Shown here: piece after piece, positions 28,151 to 37,201 of the stretch
How the letters are laid out: each line of letters begins with the position of its first letter
Numbering within the stretch: the first letter of the stretch is position 1
Assembly (NCBI GenBank): GCA_016720745.1
Contig: JADKKA010000022.1
Location: 992,001 to 1,056,000 of the forward strand
Source: Chitinophagaceae bacterium
GTDB lineage: Bacteria; Bacteroidota; Bacteroidia; Chitinophagales; Chitinophagaceae
Direction of reading: 5' to 3'
DNA length: 64,000 nucleotides
Notes under the pieces: generated by a model
Seen by the model: the letters and a program-made list of their open reading frames with translations, nothing else
Databases searched by the model: none
Told to the model about the DNA's origin: nothing
Translations under genes and position numbers: made by a program

Positions 28151-28158
28151 CAAAAATA
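28151..28158 (-). promoter_or_regulatory. -7 element TATTTTTG before prc
   Basis: TATTTTTG on the minus strand, about 34 nt upstream of the ATG at 28116. Its position inside the longer reading frame argues against the upstream start codons. Confidence 0.45.
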
Positions 28159-28300
28159 ACGCAAAAACATTGTTTTTCTTGCCTTTATAAGCTTTTAACA
28201 ACTGTTTTTGATGAATGGTTTAAAAGCTATCGGTGTCCTCCTTCCATTTATAAACCGGGTAGTAATCAGGCTTTTATTTTTTCTGAACAGTCCTTTTTCT

Positions 28301-28308
28301 TATTTTTG
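28301..28308 (+). promoter_or_regulatory. tRNA-His promoter -7 element TATTTTTG
   Basis: TATTTTTG lies 44 nt before the tRNA, with a T-rich -33-like segment about 20 nt upstream. Confidence 0.5.
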
Positions 28309-28351
28309 CAGCCCGCAATTGGAACCGGCTTTGTACGGCTGATTGTCAAAT

Positions 28352-28426
28352 GGTGGTTATAGCTCAGTTGGTTAGAGCATCAGATTGTGGTTCTGAGGGT
28401 CGCCGGTTCGAGCCCGGTTAGCCACC
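28352..28426 (+). tRNA. trnH: tRNA-His (anticodon GTG)
   Basis: A full cloverleaf can be drawn. The acceptor stem pairs GTGGTTA (28353-28359) with TAGCCAC (28419-28425). The D stem is GCTC/GAGC, the anticodon stem TCAGA/TCTGA encloses the loop TTGTGGT with anticodon GTG (28387-28389), and the T arm is CCGGTTCGAGCCCGG. The extra G at 28352 can pair with C at 28426, as expected for the G-1 of tRNA-His. CCA is not encoded. Confidence 0.96.
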
Positions 28427-28476
28427 CTTTCCTTGATCCCCGGTACATCGCCGGGGATTTAATTTATGTTTTCATC

Positions 28477-29085
28477 ATGAATATCTGGGTCATCATCCTG
28501 GTTCCGCTTATTTCTGCCTTTATTGGCTGGATCACCAACTGGGTGGCTATCAAAATGCTTTTCCATCCCAGGGAACCCAGGAAATTTTTAGGCATCACCT
28601 TTCATGGCATTTTTCCCAAAAGGCAGCAGCAGTTTGCAGAAAAGCTGGGGAGAACGGTCAGTAATGAGTTTCTCTCCTATTCGGATATTGAACAAAAGAT
28701 CAGCAACCCGGAAAATTTGAAGAAAATCATGCCGATGCTGGAAAGTCATATTGATCATTTCCTCCGGGTAAAACTCAGTGATGAAATGCCTGTGATCAGT
28801 ATGTTTATTGGTGACAAGACCATCCAAAAAATGAAGTCGGCCTTCATGCAGGAAATAGAAACCCTGTTCCCGAAAGTGATGAAACAATATGCTGCCAACC
28901 TGAAAGATGAGCTCGATATTGAAAGTATTGTAACCGCTAAAGTTGCCGCTTTTTCATCCGACAAACTGGAAGAAATACTCTACCAGATCATGTCAAAAGA
29001 ATTCAGATTTGTAGAAATCATCGGGGCCGTGATCGGCTTCCTGATTGGAGCCGTTCAGGTTCTCATTACCTGGCTGACCCGGTAA
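28477..29085 (+). CDS. DUF445 family membrane protein
   Basis: About 202 residues. It has an N-terminal membrane segment running into the family motif ISAFIGWITNWVAIKMLFHP, a helical amphipathic middle (residues 50-170), and a C-terminal hydrophobic helix (IIGAVIGFLIGAVQVLITWL). This topology matches short DUF445 proteins, whose function is unknown. The ATG at 28477 is the correct start; the longer frame beginning at 28387 would run through tRNA-His. Confidence 0.88.
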   Translation: MNIWVIILVPLISAFIGWITNWVAIKMLFHPREPRKFLGITFHGIFPKRQQQFAEKLGRTVSNEFLSYSDIEQKISNPENLKKIMPMLESHIDHFLRVKLSDEMPVISMFIGDKTIQKMKSAFMQEIETLFPKVMKQYAANLKDELDIESIVTAKVAAFSSDKLEEILYQIMSKEFRFVEIIGAVIGFLIGAVQVLITWLTR

Positions 29086-29221
29086 TTATCAACAGCCCTG
29101 TATATCCTGAACAATCTCCTTTAAAAATTGTCTTTAACCTTTCATCAAGATGTCACCGTATTGTCAGCAAGTCAGGACCTCTTTACACGTCTAACCCTCG
29201 GTACATTTTTAAATCGCAATA

Positions 29222-31837
29222 ATGAAAAATATTTTCTTCTTTTTCGCCTCATTACTAGTTAGTTATACAATTTCAGCCCAACCCGGTGGGGGTCGCCCAG
29301 GGGGTGGTCAGATGCCAAACGGGCGCTTTTATGGTAAAGTGGTAGAATCCAAGACGGGCAAACCCATCGAATATGCATCTGTTCAACTGGTCCAAAACAA
29401 GATGGATACGGTGACCAAAAAGAGAAAAGAAGTCGTAGTAGCAGGTATGCTTACCCGGGCCAATGGCGAGTTCAGTCTTGAAAATGTTCCTGCTTTCGGA
29501 CAATCCAAGCTGCGTGTTTCAATAGTAGGATATAAATCATATGAACAAACAGTTTCTTTTGACCTTAAACCCGGTGGCGGAGCGGATATGATGAGTGCAC
29601 TGGACAAAGACCTGGGTAATGTGAAAGTTGAATTTGAAGAAAAAGTATTGGATAATGTAACCGTTACTTCTAATTCAAATCCAGGACTCCGGCTGGGTAT
29701 CGACCGTAAAGTTTTCGGGGTAGATAAAAACCTGGTCTCCGCCGGTGGTACGGCAGTAGATGTCATGAAAAACGTTCCTTCTGTAAGTGTGGATATTGAT
29801 GGTAATGTAACGATGAGGAATAATAGTCCGCAGATTTTTGTGGATGGCCGGCCTACCACGATGACACTGGATCAGATTCCAGCAGATGTGATTGAAAGCG
29901 TGGAAATCATTACGAATCCCTCAGCCAAATTTGATGCTTCTGGTGGTACTTCGGGTATCATCAATGTAATCATGAAGAAAAATAAAAAAGTGGGATACAA
30001 TGGAAGTATCCGTACCAATATTGATTCAAGGGGGCGTATTGGTTTGGGAGGTGATATTAATCTGCGTCAGGAAAAAGTGAATTTCTTCCTGAGTGGTAAT
30101 CTCAATCAGCGTAAATCGATCAGTACCGGAAATACAGACCGTACCACTTTCGGGAATCCTAACAGTCAGCTGACCCAGGATGATAAAAGCATCATGAAAG
30201 GTACATTTGGTTTTGGACGTGGAGGGTTTGACTATTTCATCAATAACCGAAATACCTTATCCGTAACAGGCAATTTTGTAAAAGGGTCCATGAATCCCAA
30301 TAACACCAGCACGATGCAGACTGATTTGCTGGGAACTCCAATGATCACTTCACTGGCAGAAAGGAATTCTGTTTCAAAAAATAACTTCAGGAATGTGGGA
30401 ACCATGATCGGTTACAAGCACAATTTCCCAAAAACCGGCAAAGAATTCACTGCAGATTTTACTTTTAACCAGAGCAGAAGTAATAGCAGTAATTTCATCA
30501 CTACAGATTCCCTGGATTTCAACACAAAGAATATTGTAAAATCTTCCTCTCAGCGACAGGATGGATTGGGTGCCAATAAAAATTATATTTTCCAGGCCGA
30601 TTATGTCAACCCCTTAACTGATAAATCCAAACTGGAAATGGGTGTGCGGGCCAGTATCCGTGAAGTGGATAACAAGAATGATTTCTTCCTCATCAGCAAC
30701 GGATCTGCTATCTACAATCCTTTGCTTTCGGTGAACTACCAGAGTACGGATAAAGTATATGCCGCCTATACAACTTTCACCAGCCAGGTAAAGAATTTTG
30801 GTTACCAGTTAGGGCTTCGGGTAGAAAGCTCAGACTATCAGGGTATACTCCCTGACAAAAACCAGACCTTCAATATTAAATTCCCGGTCAGCTTTTTCCC
30901 CAGTGTGTTCCTTAGCGAAAAAATGAAGAATGACCAGGAATTGCAATTGAATTATACGCGAAAGATCAACCGTCCTAATTTCTTCCAGTTATATCCTTAT
31001 ACAGATTTCTCTGATTCACTGAATATCAGCAGGGGTAATCCCAATCTGCGACCAGAGTTCACTAATTCTGTGGAGCTTTCTTATCAAAAAGTCTTCAAGA
31101 AAAACAAGGATAATCTTCTGGCATCTATTTATTATAAAAATACCAATGACCTGATCGCACGTTATCAGGTCCAGGAAACAACTCCTGATACCATTTTGGT
31201 GAATACATATATCAATGCCAATTCCAGTTATGTAACAGGTTTTGAACTGACACAAAAAACCAAGATGAATAAATGGTGGGAAATGACGGTGAACATGAAC
31301 CTTTTCTCCTCCAAAATCAATACAGGTATCGCCGGTCAGCCTGACCAGGCAGCGCTGGTTAGCTGGTTTGGTAAACTGAATAACACTTTCAAGTTATTCA
31401 AGAATTTCAGCATGCAGCTTTCCGGTGAATACCAGTCCAAGACCATTCTTCCTCCCGGAGGAAGTGGTGGAAACAGTGGTGGCGGTGGTCGTGGTGGCGG
31501 AATGTTCGGCGGCGGCGGTGGTGGTATGTTTGGACAGGCTACCTCGTCTCAGGGCTACCAGCGTGCCAATTATTTTGTGGATGCCGGTTTCCGTTATGAG
31601 TTCCTGAAAAACAAGCAGGCATCTTTTTCACTGAATATTAATGATATTTTCAGAACCAGACGTTCAGATATCCATTCAGAATCTCCTTTCTTTGTTCAGG
31701 ATGTATTCCGCAGAAGGGATCCCCAGATTTTGCGTCTTAATTTTAACTGGCGTTTTGGTAAATTCGACCCGAATCTTTTCAAACGGAAGAACAATAAAAA
31801 CCCGGACAACGGACAGGGAGATATGATGAATATGTAA
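29222..31837 (+). CDS. TonB-dependent receptor-like outer-membrane protein with a carboxypeptidase-regulatory-like domain
   Basis: 871 residues. Signal peptide (1-19, ending TISAQ), a Gly-rich linker (PGGGRPGGGQMPNG), a CarboxypepD-regulatory-like beta domain (about 35-125; FYGKVVESKTGKPIEYASVQLV), then a plug (about 150-250; TAVDVMKNVPSVSVDIDGNVTMRNNSPQIFVDGRPT) and a large OMP_b-brl_3-type barrel. A second very Gly-rich loop sits near residue 740 (GGGGRGGGMFGGGGGG). Members of this family are widespread in Bacteroidota, and many take up peptides or unknown substrates. No SusD partner is nearby. It ends at a terminator. Confidence 0.88.
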   Translation: MKNIFFFFASLLVSYTISAQPGGGRPGGGQMPNGRFYGKVVESKTGKPIEYASVQLVQNKMDTVTKKRKEVVVAGMLTRANGEFSLENVPAFGQSKLRVSIVGYKSYEQTVSFDLKPGGGADMMSALDKDLGNVKVEFEEKVLDNVTVTSNSNPGLRLGIDRKVFGVDKNLVSAGGTAVDVMKNVPSVSVDIDGNVTMRNNSPQIFVDGRPTTMTLDQIPADVIESVEIITNPSAKFDASGGTSGIINVIMKKNKKVGYNGSIRTNIDSRGRIGLGGDINLRQEKVNFFLSGNLNQRKSISTGNTDRTTFGNPNSQLTQDDKSIMKGTFGFGRGGFDYFINNRNTLSVTGNFVKGSMNPNNTSTMQTDLLGTPMITSLAERNSVSKNNFRNVGTMIGYKHNFPKTGKEFTADFTFNQSRSNSSNFITTDSLDFNTKNIVKSSSQRQDGLGANKNYIFQADYVNPLTDKSKLEMGVRASIREVDNKNDFFLISNGSAIYNPLLSVNYQSTDKVYAAYTTFTSQVKNFGYQLGLRVESSDYQGILPDKNQTFNIKFPVSFFPSVFLSEKMKNDQELQLNYTRKINRPNFFQLYPYTDFSDSLNISRGNPNLRPEFTNSVELSYQKVFKKNKDNLLASIYYKNTNDLIARYQVQETTPDTILVNTYINANSSYVTGFELTQKTKMNKWWEMTVNMNLFSSKINTGIAGQPDQAALVSWFGKLNNTFKLFKNFSMQLSGEYQSKTILPPGGSGGNSGGGGRGGGMFGGGGGGMFGQATSSQGYQRANYFVDAGFRYEFLKNKQASFSLNINDIFRTRRSDIHSESPFFVQDVFRRRDPQILRLNFNWRFGKFDPNLFKRKNNKNPDNGQGDMMNM

Positions 31838-31855
31838 TCACTACCTTTTTGATAT

Positions 31856-31884
31856 AAAGCCCCGCCATCTGCGGGGCTTTTTCT
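31856..31884 (+). terminator. Terminator of the OMP gene
   Basis: AAAGCCCCGC, CATCT and GCGGGGCTTTTT form a strong hairpin with a T-run, 18 bp after the stop codon. Confidence 0.88.
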
Positions 31885-31912
31885 TTGCTTTTCTACCATG
31901 CCATTCACAACG

Positions 31913-31920
31913 TATATTTG
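31913..31920 (+). promoter_or_regulatory. -7 element TATATTTG before the Gfo/Idh operon
   Basis: TATATTTG ends 5 nt before the ATG at 31926, predicting a leaderless transcript for the three-gene operon. Confidence 0.55.
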
Positions 31921-31925
31921 ACACT

Positions 31926-32930
31926 ATGAGCAGGTTGAAATTTGCCATATTGGGTTGTGGGAAAATTGCTCCCCGGCATGCCACTGAAATAAAAAAGCAT
32001 GGTGAACTGATTGCCGTCTGTGATATAATTCCTGAAAAAGCGGATCAGTTGGCTAAGGAGTTTGGGGCTAAGGCTTTTTATCACCCGGATGAACTCTATA
32101 AGAACAGCAGTGCCATCGATGTGGTAGCCGTTTGTACACCCAATGGCTTGCATACCGAACATTCCATTACCGCCCTTTTATATGGCGCCCATGTACTTTG
32201 TGAGAAGCCACTTAGTATCAGTGCCACTGATGGCCGAAGAATGATTGAGGTAGCCGAAAAGACCGGTAAAAAACTTTTTGTGGTCAAATCAACCCGTTAT
32301 AACCCGGCTATTGCATCCCTTAAAATGGCCCTTGATGAAAAAAAACTGGGGCAGTTATACAGTTTTCAGCTCAATTGTTTCTGGAACCGGCCTCCTGCCT
32401 ATTATGCAGGGAGCTGGAGAGGGACAGAACTGGATGGAGGAACACTCTTTACTCAGTTTAGTCATTATATAGACGCCCTGCTCTGGTTGCTGGGAGATAT
32501 CAGTCAGGTGAGCGGTTTCAGAAAGAACCTGGCACACCATGATAGTATTTTATCAGAAGATACCGGTATAGTTGCACTAGAAATGCAATCTGGACTGATC
32601 GGGGGATTAAACTGGTCAGTCAATACCTACCGGGAAAATATGGAAGTCAGTCTGACCCTGATCGCCGAAAAAGCAACCATCGAACTGGGTGGTGGCTATA
32701 TGAATGAATTGAAATACCAGGCATCCGGTGATTTATTATTGGATACTCCGGTGGAAGGGGCCGCCAATGATTATGGTTTTTATAAAGGATCCATGAGCAA
32801 CCACGATCAGGTATATGAAAACCTGCTGAAGGCACTGGCCAATGAACAGCACCCTTTTATCTCTGCCGGAGATGGTTTAAAAACGGTGGAAGCCATCGAA
32901 AGAATCTACAATTCCGTTTCTTTGTCCTGA
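31926..32930 (+). CDS. Gfo/Idh/MocA family oxidoreductase (WlbA-like)
   Basis: A 334-residue NAD(P)-dependent sugar dehydrogenase. The Rossmann motif ILGCGKIAPRH is at residues 8-18, the catalytic-lysine motif CEKPLS near residue 95, and ELDGGTLFTQFSHYIDALLWLLGD in the C-terminal domain. The central NCFWNRPPAYYAGSWRG and HYIDAL pieces resemble WlbA/WbpB-type UDP-sugar 3-dehydrogenases, so the substrate may be a nucleotide-linked sugar used for a surface polysaccharide. It begins an operon with two glycosyltransferases 9 bp downstream, which supports that role. Confidence 0.87.
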   Translation: MSRLKFAILGCGKIAPRHATEIKKHGELIAVCDIIPEKADQLAKEFGAKAFYHPDELYKNSSAIDVVAVCTPNGLHTEHSITALLYGAHVLCEKPLSISATDGRRMIEVAEKTGKKLFVVKSTRYNPAIASLKMALDEKKLGQLYSFQLNCFWNRPPAYYAGSWRGTELDGGTLFTQFSHYIDALLWLLGDISQVSGFRKNLAHHDSILSEDTGIVALEMQSGLIGGLNWSVNTYRENMEVSLTLIAEKATIELGGGYMNELKYQASGDLLLDTPVEGAANDYGFYKGSMSNHDQVYENLLKALANEQHPFISAGDGLKTVEAIERIYNSVSLS

Positions 32931-32939
32931 ATCATCCCG

Positions 32940-34034
32940 ATGGGCAAACGCATTTATTTTACAGTAACCAACGACCTCAGCTATGATCAGCGCATGCAGC
33001 GGATCTGCGGCAGTTTGGCGGCCCATGGTTATGATGTAAAACTTGTGGGAAGAAGACTGGAAAAATCAACGCCACTCCCACCCCGTTCCTTTCAGCAAAA
33101 AAGAATACGCTGCTGGTTCAATAAGGGAAAGATATTTTATGCTGAGTATAATATCCGTTTGTTTTTTTACCTGCTCTTTAAAAGAATGGATGCCGTATGT
33201 GCGATAGACCTTGATACTATCCTGCCCTGCCTTTATGTATCCCGGCTTAAAAAAATAAAAAGGATATATGATGCCCATGAATTGTTTACCGGTTTAAAGG
33301 AAGTGGTGTCCAGACCCGCTGTACTGAAATGGTGGACCCGGATTGAAAAGAAAGCGGTACCCGCATTCAAATGGGGATATACCGTCAGTGAAAGCATTGC
33401 AGCCGAATTTAAGAACCGCTACGGGGTCAGCTATGCCACTATCCGGAATATGCCGGTAATGGAGGCAATAACGACAACACAGCGCATTGAGAAATTCATT
33501 TTGTACCAGGGTGCGGTGAATGAAGCCCGGGGCTTCGAGAACCTGATTCCGGCCATGCAATGGGTGAATGCCAAACTGGTGATTTGCGGAGATGGAAACT
33601 ATATGAACCAGTTAAAGGAACTGATCCGCCAGCATGGATTAAATGAAAAAATTGAACTCAAGGGCATGCTGAGTCCGGAGGCTTTGCGGCAGTTTTCCCC
33701 TTCTGCTTATATAGCAGTAGCCGTTCCTGAAAATACGGGTATGAACCAGTGGCTGGCCCTGCCCAATAAATTCTTTGATTATATTCATGCCGGGCTCCCA
33801 CAGGTAACCGTCAACTACCCGGAATACAGGCAATTAAACAGTTTATTTGAAGTGGCCTTGCTGCTGGACGATCTTTCTCCCCAGTCTGTAGCCCGGGCAT
33901 TGAACAATTTACTGGCTGACACTGTTCTTTACGGGAAGCTCAGGGCAAACTGCCTCCGGGCCCGTGAGGTATTGAACTGGCAGGAGGAGGAAAAAAAGCT
34001 GCTTTCTTATTATCAAACAGTATTTGCGTCTTGA
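32940..34034 (+). CDS. Glycosyltransferase, GT4-like (GT-B fold)
   Basis: A 364-residue transferase. The N-terminal acceptor domain has YFTVTNDLSYDQRMQRICGSLAAHGYDVKLVGRR and RIYDAHELFTGLKEV. The C-terminal domain has LYQGAVNEARGFENLIPAM, LVICGDGNYMNQLKELI and AVPENTGMNQWLALPNKFFDYIHAGLPQVT, where donor-sugar contacts usually lie. No membrane helix is evident. It is sandwiched in an operon with a nucleotide-sugar oxidoreductase and a second transferase (4-bp overlap). The sugar and acceptor are unknown; polysaccharide or LPS assembly is inferred. Confidence 0.85.
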   Translation: MGKRIYFTVTNDLSYDQRMQRICGSLAAHGYDVKLVGRRLEKSTPLPPRSFQQKRIRCWFNKGKIFYAEYNIRLFFYLLFKRMDAVCAIDLDTILPCLYVSRLKKIKRIYDAHELFTGLKEVVSRPAVLKWWTRIEKKAVPAFKWGYTVSESIAAEFKNRYGVSYATIRNMPVMEAITTTQRIEKFILYQGAVNEARGFENLIPAMQWVNAKLVICGDGNYMNQLKELIRQHGLNEKIELKGMLSPEALRQFSPSAYIAVAVPENTGMNQWLALPNKFFDYIHAGLPQVTVNYPEYRQLNSLFEVALLLDDLSPQSVARALNNLLADTVLYGKLRANCLRAREVLNWQEEEKKLLSYYQTVFAS

Positions 34035-35161
34035 ATCAACACCTGCATATAGTGTGTCTGGATGTTCCATGGCCGGCCGATTATGGGGGTGCCATTGATA
34101 TGCTGAATCGTATCCGGATGTTCAAAAAAGCGGGCGTGGCCATTCACCTGCATTATTTTAGTTATAATGAAAGGGGAACCCCCAATGAATTGAATCAGTT
34201 CTGTGAACAGATTCATGTGTATGAAAGAAAAACCGGGCGTAGCGGTGTTTCAGCAAGGCTGCCTTATATCGTTGCTTCGCGCATTAATGAGGAACTGGTA
34301 ACGAATCTCAACCGCGATAAATATCCTGTGTTGCTGGAAGGGCTGCATTGCACCGGTATTCTTTCCCAACTGGATTTGCAGGACCGGAAAGTAGTCGTGC
34401 GTATGCATAATGATGAAGCCGCTTATTACCGGGAACTGGCCAGGGCTGAACCTTCTCTGTGGAAAAAGATATTCTTCAGAAGAGAAAGCAGACTGATCAG
34501 ACGTTATACGCGGCAACTTCCCGATGACTGTACCTATGCCTGCATAACCCCTGCTGATGTAAAGGAACTGGGCAGGGATGGTCATTTACATCAGATCAGC
34601 TATCTGCCTGCTTTTCCTTCCTGGCAAAAAGTATCCGGAGATGAAGGGGCTGGCAGTTTATGTCTTTATCATGGTAATTTATCGGTACCGGAAAATGAAG
34701 AAGCCGCACTCTGGTTATTGCGGAATGTATTTAATAAAGTAAAAAAGCCATTTGTCATTGCCGGGAAGAAGCCTTCTAAAAGACTGGAAAAAATGGCGCA
34801 TTTCTACCAGCATACCTGTCTGGTGGCTGATCCTTCCGATCATGAATTAAACGACCTGATTCGCAAAGCACATATTAATGTGCTGCCCTGTTTTAACCAG
34901 CATATGACCGGCATGCGCCTGAAATTGCTCCATGTATTATACGAGGGCAGGCATTGCCTGGTGAATGAACCCATGGTGAGGGAAACCGGGCTGGCCGGAG
35001 CCTGTCATGTGGCTTCCTCTGCCGAAGCCTTTGCTTCTGTTATTATGCAATTATACCACCAGCCATTTACACCGGAAGAAATCAGGCTGAGACAGCAATT
35101 ATTGGGAGATACTTATAATAATGAGCGGAACCTGCAGCAGCTTATTCAATACTTATGGTAG
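34031..35161 (+). CDS. Glycosyltransferase, GT4-like, second of the operon
   Basis: 376 residues starting at TTG within the TTGA overlap of the previous stop codon. The N-terminal domain has CLDVPWPADYGGAIDMLNRIRMFKKAG, a typical GT-B acceptor opening. The C-terminal part has SLCLYHGNLSVPENEEAALWLL, FVIAGKKPSKRLEKM and INVLPCFNQHMTGMRLKLLHVLYEGRHCLVNEPMV. The sequence is divergent, and the usual ExFGxxxxE donor motif is replaced by a TGMRLKLL element. Its last 20 bp overlap the convergent ABC ATPase gene. The role follows that of its operon partners. Confidence 0.8.
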   Translation: MNQHLHIVCLDVPWPADYGGAIDMLNRIRMFKKAGVAIHLHYFSYNERGTPNELNQFCEQIHVYERKTGRSGVSARLPYIVASRINEELVTNLNRDKYPVLLEGLHCTGILSQLDLQDRKVVVRMHNDEAAYYRELARAEPSLWKKIFFRRESRLIRRYTRQLPDDCTYACITPADVKELGRDGHLHQISYLPAFPSWQKVSGDEGAGSLCLYHGNLSVPENEEAALWLLRNVFNKVKKPFVIAGKKPSKRLEKMAHFYQHTCLVADPSDHELNDLIRKAHINVLPCFNQHMTGMRLKLLHVLYEGRHCLVNEPMVRETGLAGACHVASSAEAFASVIMQLYHQPFTPEEIRLRQQLLGDTYNNERNLQQLIQYLW

Positions 35162-35831
35162 CATTATCGAGCACCTGTCCCCTTTCCGTACGGATCGTAC
35201 GTGCCGGAAACTTGTTCACAACAATATAGTCGTGTGTAGCCATAACCACCGTAGTGTTATAATCCTTTGCAATCTGGATAAGCAGGCTCATGATCTCGTC
35301 TGAAGTCTCCGGATCAAGATTACCGGTAGGCTCATCGGCCAGGATCAGTTTGGGAGAATTCAACAGCGCACGGGCAATATCCACCCTTTGCTGTTCACCG
35401 CCGCTCAGCTCAAATGGCATTTTAAACCCCTTGGCTTTTAAGCCCATTTTATCCAGCACATCTGCAATTTTTTCATCCATCAGTTTTACATCAGTCCAGC
35501 CGGTTGCCCTGAGCACAAATTTCAGGTTATCATTTACATTCCGGTCGGTCAGCAATTGAAACTCCTGAAAAACCACACCCAGATTTCTCCGGAGAAAGGG
35601 CACTTTTTTCCAATCAAGCCCTTTGAGCGCAAATCCGGCTACGGTTCCTTCCCCTTCTCTCAGTTCCAATTCTCCATAAAGTGTTTTCAGTAAACTTGAT
35701 TTACCCGTACCGGTTTTACCAACCAGGTATACAAACTCTCCTTTATTCACCACCAGGTTAACATTCTGTAACACAAGGTTATTGCCCTGGTAAATATTTG
35801 CATTTTTCAGCTCAATAATCGGCTCGGCCAT
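35142..35831 (-). CDS. ftsE: FtsE-like ABC transporter ATP-binding protein
   Basis: A 229-residue ATPase with Walker A GKTGTGKSS (residues 38-46), Q-loop FQEFQLL, signature LSGGEQQRVDIARAL, Walker B LILADEPTGNLD and H-loop MATHDY. Spacing and the TDRNVNDNLKFVLRATGW helical part fit FtsE/LolD-class proteins; with FtsX, FtsE controls septal peptidoglycan hydrolysis. No ftsX or other permease is adjacent, so LolD-like function remains possible. It is monocistronic in this view. Its 3' end overlaps the convergent glycosyltransferase gene by 20 bp. Confidence 0.87.
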   Translation of the reverse strand: MAEPIIELKNANIYQGNNLVLQNVNLVVNKGEFVYLVGKTGTGKSSLLKTLYGELELREGEGTVAGFALKGLDWKKVPFLRRNLGVVFQEFQLLTDRNVNDNLKFVLRATGWTDVKLMDEKIADVLDKMGLKAKGFKMPFELSGGEQQRVDIARALLNSPKLILADEPTGNLDPETSDEIMSLLIQIAKDYNTTVVMATHDYIVVNKFPARTIRTERGQVLDNATISIE

Positions 35832-35910
35832 TTCAATGGGTTTTGTCCGGATGACTTCCGGAATTGCAAATTAAAGAAAACTAAGGGGGAAAAGACAGAA
35901 AAAAGACAGT

Positions 35911-37086
35911 TTAACTATACAGTAAATCCATTTTCCCTGATTGACGTATGGTCAGTTCTTTTTTATCAGCCGCTTCTACCCTGCCAATGATTTGCGCTTC
36001 GACTCCAAACTGACGGGCAACGCTGATTAACTGATCTGCATTTTTTTCGTCGGTATACATTTCCAACCGGGTTCCCATATTAAACACCTGGTACATTTCC
36101 CTGTCATCTGCTCCACTGGCTTTCTGAAGAATATTGAAAATTACCGGTGGTTCAAATAACTTGTCTTTGATGATCCTGACATTCTCCGGAACATATTTCA
36201 GGCACTTGGTTTGTCCACCACCGGAACAATGAATCAGTCCGTGTATCGCATCAAAATGACTGGTCAGTATTTCTTTCATTACCGGTGCAAAACTGCGGGT
36301 CGGACTCAATAACAATTTACCAACAGACCGCATGGTTCCTGCATCATTGATTTCATCTGTCAGCTGGTGCGGACCAATATAAACCACTTCTTCCTGAAGG
36401 GAATTGTCAAATGATTCAGGATAACGGGCTGCATAGGTCTTATGCAGGGCATCATGCCGGGCAGAAGTGAGTCCGTTACTGGCTATTCCACTATTGTATT
36501 CGGTTTCGTAAGCGGCTTGTCCAAATCCGGCCAACCCTACAATCAGATCACCCGGCTGGATTTTTTCATTGGTGATCAGTTGTTTTTTAGGCCAGCGTGA
36601 AGTCATGGTACCGTTCACAGCGATAGTGCGTACCACATCTCCCACATCAGCCGTTTCTCCACCCATATAGGTAATATGTACACCAAAACTCCGCATCCGG
36701 TCAAAAAATGCCTGACTGCCTTCGATGATGGTCTGTAACACTTCTCCGGGAATCAGGTTTTTGTTGCGGTCAATTGTAGAAGAAAAAAGCAGGCGGTCAT
36801 GAATCCCTACACAAAGGAGGTCATCCAGATTCATCACAATCGCATCTTCGGCAATCCCTTTCCAGACTGAAAGATCCCCGGTTTCCTTCCAATAGAGGTA
36901 GGCCAGGATACTCTTGGTTCCGGCCCCATCGGCATGCATCAGGTTCACCCAATCTGCATCTCCGCATAAATAGTCGGGGTAAATCTTACAAAAGGCATTG
37001 GGATAAAGACCCTGATCAAGGCCTTTGGTGGCTGCATGCACTTCTTCTTTTTGCGCTGAAACGCCTCTTTGACTGTACAGGCTCAT
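35911..37086 (-). CDS. purM: Phosphoribosylformylglycinamidine cyclo-ligase (AIR synthetase), Bacteroidota type
   Basis: ATP-dependent ring closure of FGAM to AIR in purine synthesis. About 391 residues, the longer form usual in Bacteroidota. Features: SLYSQRGVSAQKEEVHAATKG start, HADGAGTKSILAYLYWKETGD, DDLLCVG, MGGETADVGDVV, VGLAGFGQAAYE and IHCSGGGQTKCLKYV. I chose the MSLYSQRG start at 37086 rather than 37110 because a TAnnTTTG element lies between them (37095-37102). It stands alone, divergent from ribF. Confidence 0.94.
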   Translation of the reverse strand: MSLYSQRGVSAQKEEVHAATKGLDQGLYPNAFCKIYPDYLCGDADWVNLMHADGAGTKSILAYLYWKETGDLSVWKGIAEDAIVMNLDDLLCVGIHDRLLFSSTIDRNKNLIPGEVLQTIIEGSQAFFDRMRSFGVHITYMGGETADVGDVVRTIAVNGTMTSRWPKKQLITNEKIQPGDLIVGLAGFGQAAYETEYNSGIASNGLTSARHDALHKTYAARYPESFDNSLQEEVVYIGPHQLTDEINDAGTMRSVGKLLLSPTRSFAPVMKEILTSHFDAIHGLIHCSGGGQTKCLKYVPENVRIIKDKLFEPPVIFNILQKASGADDREMYQVFNMGTRLEMYTDEKNADQLISVARQFGVEAQIIGRVEAADKKELTIRQSGKMDLLYS

Positions 37087-37094
37087 AATGGCAG

Positions 37095-37102
37095 CAAATC
37101 TA
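37095..37102 (-). promoter_or_regulatory. -7 element TAGATTTG before purM
   Basis: TAGATTTG on the minus strand ends 8 nt before the ATG at 37086. It lies inside the frame of the longer candidate start and so excludes it. The transcript would be near-leaderless. Confidence 0.55.
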
Positions 37103-37182
37103 CTGTTCAATTTTCAATGACCGTTATCCCCGCCTGCCTTAATTAAAAAAATATTCCTTTCCGTAGGGCAGGAATTATCAAT

Positions 37183-37190
37183 TAGTTTTG
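37183..37190 (+). promoter_or_regulatory. -7 element TAGTTTTG before ribF
   Basis: TAGTTTTG lies 11 nt before the ribF ATG at 37202, with TTTC about 21 nt further upstream. Only a few leader bases are expected. Confidence 0.5.
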
Positions 37191-37201
37191 CCAGCCAAAT
37201 C

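Noticed and set aside
28387..28476. Upstream extension of the DUF445 reading frame
   Set aside because: It would translate part of tRNA-His and has no family similarity.
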